This document shows, in pieces, positions 1 to 5,152 of a stretch of DNA of 9,921 nt. How positions within the stretch are numbered: position 1 is the first letter of the stretch; each line of letters opens with the position of its first letter. The stretch is taken from assembly GCA_017396865.1 (NCBI GenBank), contig JAFQKO010000134.1, positions 1-9,921 on the forward strand, in the 5' to 3' direction. The notes beneath the pieces were generated by a model, which saw nothing but the letters and a program-made list of their open reading frames with translations, searched no databases and was not told the origin of the DNA. Origin of the DNA: Clostridia bacterium. Lineage in GTDB: Bacteria > Bacillota_A > Clostridia > Oscillospirales > QAKW01. Both the position numbers and the translations under genes were made by a program.

Positions 1-290
1 AAAAGGTCAAGGAACTGCGCAGCGCCATGCGCCTACAATGGATGCGGGAAAATAAGGTCTTTGGCTTTGATATCATCGCCATGCGGTTGGGTAGCCTGAT
101 CTCGATGATTGAGCATAACGGTCAAACGATCTCCGATTGGCTGGAGGGCAACCTTGAGCGGATCGAGGAATTGGAGGCGCCCCGCCTTCCCTATGAGCCC
201 ATCCCCGAAAACGGCGATCCCTACATCATGGTCAATCGCTGGCTGCAGATCTGCGGGCAGAATATGGCCAATATGCATCCTTTTAGTTGA
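1..290 (+). CDS. C-terminal fragment of a GH20-like glycosylhydrolase (5' end outside window)
   Basis: The reading frame is open from the window edge (first full codon at 3) and ends with TGA at 288-290, so 95 residues are visible. The sequence has the look of the helical C-terminal extension of Firmicute family 20 glycosylhydrolases: a 'W.RENK.FGFD' stretch, then an 'MRLGSLISMIEH' helix, an 'LEELEAPRLPY'-type segment and a closing 'N.WLQI...N' motif. In such proteins this part follows the catalytic barrel; the catalytic Asp-Glu pair would lie upstream and cannot be seen. If so, the intact enzyme would remove terminal beta-N-acetylhexosamine residues. The next gene starts 40 bases downstream on the same strand with no terminator between them, so they may be cotranscribed. 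The family call rests on memory of the C-terminal motif only. An unrelated sugar-enzyme C-terminus is the main alternative. Confidence 0.6.
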   Translation, partial: KVKELRSAMRLQWMRENKVFGFDIIAMRLGSLISMIEHNGQTISDWLEGNLERIEELEAPRLPYEPIPENGDPYIMVNRWLQICGQNMANMHPFS

Positions 291-320
291 ATGAGATAAA
301 GATTTTGTTTTTTCGGAATG

Positions 321-325
321 AGGTG
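321..325 (+). promoter_or_regulatory. ribosome binding site deciding the LRR-like gene start
   Basis: AGGTG lies 5 bases before ATG 331. The upstream in-frame GTG at 325-327 would overlap this site, which favours ATG 331. No convincing -35/-10 pair is visible in the 40-base gap after the GH20-like gene. Confidence 0.5.
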
Positions 326-330
326 TGCCG

Positions 331-978
331 ATGAAGAAATACATTTATATTACAGATCCGAGATGCTTTGGAGATTCGAGTTTTTCTTTTTCGGATGTTG
401 AACTCGAAGCAGTGTATCCGGCATATGGCGATCTGACTTATGATTTGAAGCTGGTGGTCACTACACCGCCGATGGCCGAGGAAAAGCGTGCACCGTTCTA
501 CAACAATTATCGGGAAGTATACGGTCATGCCGACATAGCAGTTTTGGGCGCGGCGACAGCGAACAATTCCTGCAAAAACATACTTTTGAATGGCTTTCGG
601 CAGGAGCATCTGGACTATATCGCACCGTACATTCGGGATAAGGTGGAGGTGCTGTATTTGTTTAAATGCCCGAAGATAAAGGATTTGTCGGCTTTGGCTG
701 AAATGAAGCATTTGAAATGCCTGCGGATTTTTTGGAATACTTCGCTGGAGACCTTATGGGATATGCGGAAAAATGAGGCATTGAAAATCATTTCCTTTCA
801 TATGGTTTCAAAATTGAACAATATTGAACCGTTGATTGATTCAAAGGTGGAATATGTTTGCTTGGATAGTATGGACAACAACGGAAATATGAAACCGATG
901 TTGTTTGATCGGGCGGTGCTTGAAAAAGCGCCGACCATACAGCACCTGATCCTTCGCTATAAAAAGTCCAACAACTAA
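331..978 (+). CDS. leucine-rich-repeat-like protein of unknown function
   Basis: A 215-residue protein with no signal peptide or membrane segment, so probably cytoplasmic. Residues 1-95 match no family I recognise. Residues 105-210 contain irregular units of about 22 residues with the spacing L..L.L..C..I.DLS.L, then L..L.I..N..LE.L, then L..I.......L.NI..L, typical of a short LRR solenoid used for protein binding. I chose ATG 331 because an AGGTG ribosome site (321-325) sits 5 bases upstream; GTG 325 is an in-frame alternative but would overlap that site. Sampled GC is about 40-42% against about 57% in the neighbouring oxidoreductase gene, with many TTG, TTT and AAA codons, so it may have arrived by transfer or evolve under different constraint. 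It has no obvious link to sugar metabolism. Function unknown. Confidence 0.75.
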   Translation: MKKYIYITDPRCFGDSSFSFSDVELEAVYPAYGDLTYDLKLVVTTPPMAEEKRAPFYNNYREVYGHADIAVLGAATANNSCKNILLNGFRQEHLDYIAPYIRDKVEVLYLFKCPKIKDLSALAEMKHLKCLRIFWNTSLETLWDMRKNEALKIISFHMVSKLNNIEPLIDSKVEYVCLDSMDNNGNMKPMLFDRAVLEKAPTIQHLILRYKKSNN

Positions 979-982
979 TAGA

Positions 983-1013
983 AAAACGCGATGTGCATTG
1001 CACATCGCGTTTT
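983..1013. terminator. bidirectional intrinsic terminator between convergent genes
   Basis: A perfect 14-bp inverted repeat (983-996 and 1000-1013) around a 3-base centre. The GC-rich core CGCGATGTGC is flanked by A4 and T4. It follows the LRR-like stop (978) by 4 bases and the oxidoreductase stop (1017-1019, minus strand) by 3 bases. Read on the minus strand the T tract is five long, on the plus strand four, so it can serve both genes. Confidence 0.9.
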
Positions 1014-1016
1014 CTG

Positions 1017-2852
1017 TCAGTAAGCGCGGATTTCAAAAACCTCGATCTCGGAGGCGCCGTTGGTGGTATGGAAGGTCAGTTCGGCGCGGTCGCATTCAAC
1101 GGGCGGGAAGTCCAGCACGTTGAGCCGCTGGATGTTGTTTTCCACCTTGCGTTCGTAAACGCAACGGTCGCCGTCGAAAAGCCGCAGGGTGTAGTCCTTC
1201 ACCAGCTCGGGCGGAACCCCTATCCGCTGCTGCGCCTGCCGACGGGGCGCCATGGTGCAGCGGATGGCATAGTTGAAGTTGGTGCAGAAGGTCAGCCGAA
1301 GCTGGGAGAGGGTCTGCTTTTGCTCCCAACGGAGGGTGAGCTGCTCATCCTTGGCAGTTTGGCTCTTCCAGCTATGGCAGATGCCCTCGTAATGGCGGGA
1401 AATGCCGTCGGTCACCTTTTCGGGTGCGTGGCCGCTTGCGGTGGAGGAGGCGGTGATCTGCGCCGTGCGGGCAAGATCCTTTTCGTCGGTGTTGAGGATG
1501 CCGGGGATCAGCAGATCGTCCTTCAAAAGCTGCTGCTGCAGCTCGGTAATATGGGCCATCAATTCGCGGGGAGAGCAGCCGTACTTATGGCAAAGGGCCG
1601 CCGCTGTGCCCGCCACCTGACCGCCGATGGCGCAGGTGCCGATGATGCGGGTGGAGGCCAGGCCGAGGCGGGAGCAGGAAATGTCCCGACCTGCCATAAA
1701 GAGGTTGGAGATGTTTTTGGAATAATAGCTGCGGTAGGGGATGGTATAGGCGCCGTCAAAGTTCCAGACCTGGGAGGGAAGCTGGGCCAGATCCCGCATG
1801 CCGTCGGGGATATGGCGATCTACGCCCCAGCCGCCGTAGCAAACGGCATCCTCAAATTGGCGATGCGCCCAGATATCGGTTTCGTTGAGAATGTAGTCGC
1901 CGATCAGGCGGCGGGATTCCCGCATGCCGGGCAGGGTGCCCACCCAAAGCAGTTCGTAGTTTTCGGCACCGTGATCGCCGCCGTTTTTGATGTGATCCCA
2001 AACACCGTAGAAATAGGCGAACAGCTCGTCGCGGATCTCTTCGTAATCGCTGACGATATCGTCGCTGTCGCCCATCAGCTCCAGCCACCAATAGCCGTAG
2101 TCGCTGCAGTTGGAGCTGGTGGCGGAAACCCGCTTATAATCCTCGGGATCCTCCGCCTGAGAATAGTCGACGGTGTGGCGAGCGCTGTGCACACGGAACT
2201 TCAAATCCTCCTCGGTCAGCTTTTTGGCAAAGGAGGGCGGGGTAAAGGGAACGGGATGCCCCACGTCGATGGCACGGAACAGGATGGTGTTGCCCATGCG
2301 AAAACTGTCGGGCTGTTCGGGAGCATGGGGCTCGCCGAACTCGTCCTTACTCTCGCTGCCGATGCGGTATTCCGCGTCTACAAAGTAGCCCAGCGTTCCG
2401 TTGCCGGTGGCATCCAAAAAGAGAGGGGCGGAGAAATAAAGATGCTTTTCGGTGGTCTCCTGAAAGCAGAAGATGCGGGTGATACGATCGCCCTCTTTTT
2501 CCGCATCCACCATGGCGGTGTTGAGGTATACGGTCAGGTTTTCCTGCTCCTTGGCGGCCTCGAAAAGGGTCATATCCCAAAGGTCATAGTTATAAAGCGG
2601 GTTGCGGGCTTTGTTTTTCAGCATCAGCTCGTAGAGGATGCCGGTCTCCTCCAGATCGGGCTTGCGGCAGCCGTCGCTGGCGCTGGAGATGTGGATTCGA
2701 ATCTCACCCGATGCATTGCCACCCAAAACGGGGCGGGCATGGATCAAGGCGGTATTGGCACCGTTGCGGGCGGCCGCCATGGCGGCGCAAAGTCCGCTCA
2801 TGCCACCGCCTACAACAACTAAATCATATTGATGATGTTCGATCTTTTTCAT
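1017..2852 (-). CDS. FAD-dependent oxidoreductase with C-terminal beta-sandwich (F5/8C-like) domain
   Basis: A 611-residue flavoprotein of the FAD_oxidored type (Pfam PF12831 by motif recognition). The N-terminal Rossmann fold carries G15-x-G17-x-x-G20 within 'YDLVVVGGGMSG', followed by the family signature 'VLGGNASGEIRI' (42-53). The second FAD-contacting region is 'LFMAGRDIS' (GRD at 388-390) leading into 'STRIIGTCAIGGQVAGTAA'. Residues 461-611 form a separate beta-rich domain: it opens 'ITASS', has 'EKVTDGI', and ends 'GASEIEVFEIRAY', like discoidin/F5-8 type C carbohydrate-binding folds. There is no signal peptide or twin-arginine motif, so it should be cytoplasmic. Such proteins are commonly encoded near glycosidases, but the substrate is generally unknown; oxidation of a sugar or glycoside is my inference. 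ATG 2850-2852 has AAGGAG 7 bases upstream. It is transcribed divergently from the AraC gene. Confidence 0.88.
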   Translation of the reverse strand: MKKIEHHQYDLVVVGGGMSGLCAAMAAARNGANTALIHARPVLGGNASGEIRIHISSASDGCRKPDLEETGILYELMLKNKARNPLYNYDLWDMTLFEAAKEQENLTVYLNTAMVDAEKEGDRITRIFCFQETTEKHLYFSAPLFLDATGNGTLGYFVDAEYRIGSESKDEFGEPHAPEQPDSFRMGNTILFRAIDVGHPVPFTPPSFAKKLTEEDLKFRVHSARHTVDYSQAEDPEDYKRVSATSSNCSDYGYWWLELMGDSDDIVSDYEEIRDELFAYFYGVWDHIKNGGDHGAENYELLWVGTLPGMRESRRLIGDYILNETDIWAHRQFEDAVCYGGWGVDRHIPDGMRDLAQLPSQVWNFDGAYTIPYRSYYSKNISNLFMAGRDISCSRLGLASTRIIGTCAIGGQVAGTAAALCHKYGCSPRELMAHITELQQQLLKDDLLIPGILNTDEKDLARTAQITASSTASGHAPEKVTDGISRHYEGICHSWKSQTAKDEQLTLRWEQKQTLSQLRLTFCTNFNYAIRCTMAPRRQAQQRIGVPPELVKDYTLRLFDGDRCVYERKVENNIQRLNVLDFPPVECDRAELTFHTTNGASEIEVFEIRAY

Positions 2853-2859
2853 AGCAATT

Positions 2860-2865
2860 CTCCTT
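2860..2865 (-). promoter_or_regulatory. ribosome binding site of the FAD oxidoreductase gene
   Basis: On the minus strand AAGGAG ends 7 bases before the ATG at 2850-2852. This supports that start over any internal methionine. Confidence 0.8.
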
Positions 2866-2885
2866 TTTCTTTCATTATAAAGAAA
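2866..2885. promoter_or_regulatory. candidate operator: 7-bp inverted repeat over the oxidoreductase -10
   Basis: TTTCTTT (2866-2872) and AAAGAAA (2879-2885) are exact inverted copies around a 6-base centre that contains most of the minus-strand -10. A regulator bound here would cover the -10 and start site. The region is AT-rich, so chance is a real alternative. Confidence 0.3.
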
Positions 2886-2902
2886 TTTTGGAAATATTCT
2901 AT
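2874..2902 (-). promoter_or_regulatory. promoter of the FAD oxidoreductase gene, perfect -10 and weak -35
   Basis: On the minus strand a perfect TATAAT occupies 2874-2879. At 16-18 bases upstream only poor -35 matches exist (for example TAGAAT at 2896-2901). The expected start of transcription is about 2867, directly before the ribosome site. A strong -10 with a poor -35 is what one expects of an activator-dependent promoter, and an AraC-type gene is transcribed away from this same gap. Activation itself is inferred. Confidence 0.6.
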
Positions 2903-2910
2903 CCCATTTC
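2882..2910. promoter_or_regulatory. candidate regulator half-sites in the divergent promoter gap
   Basis: GAAAT occurs at 2882-2886 and 2891-2895 and in inverted form (ATTTC) at 2906-2910. This places three copies between the minus-strand -10 and the plus-strand -35, where an AraC-family protein would be expected to bind to control the oxidoreductase gene and itself. The units are only 5 bases and AT-rich, so the call is tentative. Confidence 0.25.
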
Positions 2911-2940
2911 TTGACAATCTATCCACTTTTATGCTATATT
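2911..2940 (+). promoter_or_regulatory. strong sigma-A promoter of the AraC-family regulator gene
   Basis: Perfect -35 TTGACA (2911-2916), an 18-base spacer, and -10 TATATT (2935-2940) preceded by TG at 2932-2933 (extended -10). Transcription should start near 2947, only about 11 bases before ATG 2958, so the ribosome site lies at the very 5' end of the message. Confidence 0.85.
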
Positions 2941-2946
2941 CGACTC

Positions 2947-2955
2947 GAGGTGAGG
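2947..2955 (+). promoter_or_regulatory. ribosome binding site deciding the AraC-family gene start
   Basis: GAGGTGAGG lies just before ATG 2958. It follows the predicted transcription start, which rules out the longer in-frame opening that reaches back to 2829 inside the divergent oxidoreductase gene. Confidence 0.8.
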
Positions 2956-2957
2956 TT

Positions 2958-3770
2958 ATGTTTGAAATCAGGAGCAACGACGGAACGTTGTTGTTTTTAT
3001 ATAAGAAAAAGCGGATGGAGGAGGGGTATCGCGACCGCATCCATTGCTATGATGAATGTAAGATCGTGCGGGTCTTGGAGGGGCGCGGCATCTGGCAGAT
3101 CGGCGGCAGGGAATATACCGTTGAAGGCGGGGACATTCTGATCATGAGCCGCGCCGACCTGCGCACCATCCGAAAGATCGAGCAAAGCCCGCTGACCATC
3201 GAGCAGCTAAACTTTGCGCCCGCCTTTTTAGCCCCCGATCAGGAGGTGGCCTCTTTTTTTGTCAAGCGGCCGCAGGGCTTTGAAAACCTGCTCCCGCAGG
3301 CGGCGGAGCTCAATCAAGGCTTGGATGCTCTGATCACCGAAACGGAGCAACGGCGCCCCTATCAAAAGCAGGCGCTCCGCGCCCGCCTGACTGAGTGGGT
3401 GATCGCCGCGGCGCGCGTTCTGCCGCAGGAGCCGTCCGCCGCCCTTGCGGGCGCACGGCAGCGGCAAGCGATGGAGCAGGCGGTGGACTATATCAAAAAT
3501 CATTATGCCGAGCCGCTGAATTTAGAGCAGGTGGCAAGGGAGTTTTATCTTTCACCCTCCTATTTTTCGCGGCTGTTTCGTAAGCATACGGGGCTTGGCT
3601 TTCGGGAGTATCTCGGTCGGGTGCGGGTGCAGGCGGTGCTGGCGCTGCTGGAGGATCGCAACATCAACGTTCTGGATGCGGCGCTGCAATGCGGCTTTTC
3701 AGGCTCCTCCGGCTTTTACCGCACCTTTCACCACGTAACCGGCGGCAGTCCCGGTCATTTTCGAAGTTAA
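2958..3770 (+). CDS. AraC-family transcriptional regulator
   Basis: A 270-residue DNA-binding regulator of the usual AraC/XylS length. Residues about 20-95 are a cupin-like sensor domain, with 'GRGIWQIGGREYTVEGGDIL' showing the G-rich beta turns of sugar-sensing AraC N-termini. Residues 171-270 are the HTH_18 module with two helix-turn-helix motifs: 'LNLEQVAREFYLSPSYFSRL' and, near the end, 'NVLDAALQCGFSGSSGFYR', finishing in the typical 'F....GGSPGHFR' C-terminus. Start ATG 2958 is fixed by the promoter and ribosome site just upstream. It sits between the divergent oxidoreductase gene and the codirectional MFS operon, 116 bases downstream, so it most likely controls both in response to the imported sugar or a breakdown product. 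Ligand identity and activator versus repressor role cannot be read from the sequence; AraC-type sugar regulators are usually activators. Confidence 0.92.
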   Translation: MFEIRSNDGTLLFLYKKKRMEEGYRDRIHCYDECKIVRVLEGRGIWQIGGREYTVEGGDILIMSRADLRTIRKIEQSPLTIEQLNFAPAFLAPDQEVASFFVKRPQGFENLLPQAAELNQGLDALITETEQRRPYQKQALRARLTEWVIAAARVLPQEPSAALAGARQRQAMEQAVDYIKNHYAEPLNLEQVAREFYLSPSYFSRLFRKHTGLGFREYLGRVRVQAVLALLEDRNINVLDAALQCGFSGSSGFYRTFHHVTGGSPGHFRS

Positions 3771-3798
3771 AAAAGAGCGCAGTACCTTTTTTATATTT

Positions 3799-3811
3799 CG
3801 AAAAATTTTCG
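3799..3811. promoter_or_regulatory. candidate operator: CGAAAA-A-TTTTCG palindrome upstream of the MFS promoter
   Basis: A perfect 6-bp inverted repeat around one central base, ending 12 bases before the -35 of the operon promoter. It could be a regulator site. It is not followed by a clean T tract, so I do not read it as a terminator. Confidence 0.3.
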
Positions 3812-3831
3812 TTGAAAAAGGGATTGAAAAA
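3812..3831 (+). promoter_or_regulatory. candidate activator site: TTGAAAAA direct repeat touching the -35
   Basis: TTGAAAAA is repeated at 3812-3819 and 3824-3831, 12 bases apart start to start. The second copy contains the -35 hexamer. Direct repeats overlapping the -35 are a common placement for AraC-family activators, though the spacing is shorter than the roughly two-turn spacing usual for that family. The sequence is low in complexity, so confidence is low. Confidence 0.3.
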
Positions 3832-3852
3832 AAGAGCAAAAGCGAGTACAAT
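3824..3852 (+). promoter_or_regulatory. sigma-A promoter of the MFS-DUF4091-GH39 operon
   Basis: -35 TTGAAA (3824-3829), a 17-base spacer, and -10 TACAAT (3847-3852). The predicted start near 3859 gives a leader of about 28 bases before ATG 3887. It is the only good promoter in the 116-base gap after the AraC gene. Confidence 0.75.
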
Positions 3853-3886
3853 GGTTCAAGTGAAAAAATGGCGATAGAGGTGTAAG

Positions 3887-5152
3887 ATGATTTTAAGAAA
3901 AGATGTAGAAAGAAGCCGTGTTCTTTACATAATAGAAGCGGGGCTTGAGTATTTAATTTCGATTCTGGTGGCGGGCGCCTATCTGGCCAAGCTGACCGAA
4001 TCCTTAGGCATGAGCGATCAGCTCACCGGTATTATGAGCGCAGTGATCTCGCTGGGTCATCTCTTCCAGCTCGGCTCGTTGTTGATCCGTCCCAAGCGGG
4101 TCAAGGGGCTGGTCGTGGCATTCAGTATTGCCAATCAACTGCTCTTTATGTCGCTTTACGTCATCCCGCTGGGCAGCGGGGCAAAATCCTTCCGCAGTAT
4201 TTTGTTTGTGGTTGCAATTTTGCTGGCGTATCTGCTGTATAATCTGGTGCATCCCAAGAAGACGAATTGGTTTATGTCGTTGATCGACGACGATAAGCGC
4301 GGGCGCTTCACCTCGGTAAAGGAAATGGTCTCTTTGGCAATGGGTGTCGTGTTTACCTTTGCCATGGGTGCGGTGATCGACCATTTTGAGGCCAAGGGCG
4401 ACCTGCAAACCGCCTTCATCGTCTGCGGCATTACCATTGCCGCATTGACGGTTCTGCATACCCTCACCATGATCTTCTCGGTGGAAAAGCCGATCAAGGT
4501 GGAGCCCGGAAAGCGTAAGGCCTTTGCCGCAATGCTCAAGGATAAAACCATCCTTAAGATCGCCGTCATGTTTGCGATGTGGTACGCCACGATGTATGCG
4601 TCCACACCGTTTCTCGGCTCCTACCAGAATAAGGAGCTGGGCTTCAGCATGACCTTTATCTCGGTGCTGAGCTTGGTCTATAGCGGCGTGCGGATCGCCT
4701 TCAGCTTCCTTTGGGGCAGCTATGCCGATAAGCGATCCTTTAAGCGGATGTTGATCGCCTGCCTTGCGGTTTCGGCGCTGGGTTATTTTATCAATATCTT
4801 TACCGTGCCCGCTAACGGCAAGATCTTTTATACCGCCTATTATGCCTGCCACGCAATCGCCATGGCGGGTATCAACAGCGCGTTGACCAATCTGGTTTAC
4901 GACTACGTGGAGCCTGCCCGCCGCGCCGATGCCATTGCCATCACCCAAACCGTATCGGGCGTGGTCGGCTTTGTAACCACCCTCGGAATGGGTGTTTTGG
5001 TGGAATGGATCCAGCAAAACGGTAATCGCTTTTTGGGAATGTCCCTTTATGCCCAGCAGGTGGTTTCTGCCATCAGCTTTGTTTTAAACCTGGTTGTTAT
5101 CGCTTATTTGTATTTCCAAATCGAGAATAAAAAAGGAGCGGCAGAACAATGA
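3887..5152 (+). CDS. MFS transporter, probable sugar/glycoside importer
   Basis: A 421-residue integral membrane protein of normal major facilitator length. Twelve hydrophobic segments can be traced, six on each side of a charged central loop around 'EKPIKVEPGKRKAF'. A motif-A-like cytoplasmic loop 'GSYADKRSFKRML' follows TM8, and the TM4-5 loop has 'RGRFTSVKEM'. ATG 3887 is preceded by AGAGGTG (3876-3882). The stop TGA overlaps the next start as ATGA (5149-5152), so translation is probably coupled. As first gene of an operon with two glycosidases it most likely moves an intact glycoside or short oligosaccharide into the cell by proton or cation symport; direction and substrate are inferred. 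No ABC permease, solute-binding protein or PTS component is present in this window. Export is a less likely alternative. Confidence 0.88.
   Translation: MILRKDVERSRVLYIIEAGLEYLISILVAGAYLAKLTESLGMSDQLTGIMSAVISLGHLFQLGSLLIRPKRVKGLVVAFSIANQLLFMSLYVIPLGSGAKSFRSILFVVAILLAYLLYNLVHPKKTNWFMSLIDDDKRGRFTSVKEMVSLAMGVVFTFAMGAVIDHFEAKGDLQTAFIVCGITIAALTVLHTLTMIFSVEKPIKVEPGKRKAFAAMLKDKTILKIAVMFAMWYATMYASTPFLGSYQNKELGFSMTFISVLSLVYSGVRIAFSFLWGSYADKRSFKRMLIACLAVSALGYFINIFTVPANGKIFYTAYYACHAIAMAGINSALTNLVYDYVEPARRADAIAITQTVSGVVGFVTTLGMGVLVEWIQQNGNRFLGMSLYAQQVVSAISFVLNLVVIAYLYFQIENKKGAAEQ

Noticed and set aside
283..711. 142-residue minus-strand frame opposite the LRR-like gene
   Set aside because: No ribosome site or recognisable domain, and it would overlap the GH20-like end; the plus strand has a ribosome site and LRR spacing.
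993..2822. 609-residue open frame on the plus strand exactly opposite the FAD oxidoreductase gene
   Set aside because: Its codons are in register with the minus-strand codons, so it stays open simply because the real gene avoids TTA, CTA and TCA. It is Gly/Ala/Val-rich with no recognisable motif, while the minus strand has clear FAD motifs, a ribosome site and a promoter.
2829..2957. N-terminal extension of the AraC-family protein to 313 residues
   Set aside because: It would start inside the divergent oxidoreductase gene and span the promoter. A strong promoter and GAGGTGAGG site directly before ATG 2958 fix the shorter form.
3769..3792. Possible terminator after the AraC gene (A6G ... CT6)
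   Set aside because: The stem is almost entirely A-T pairs with a 10-base loop; too weak to call, so read-through into the operon remains possible.
4004..5017. 337-residue minus-strand frame opposite the MFS gene
   Set aside because: Same in-register antisense effect; the product is His/Gln/Gly-rich and has no family motif, while the plus strand has twelve membrane segments.
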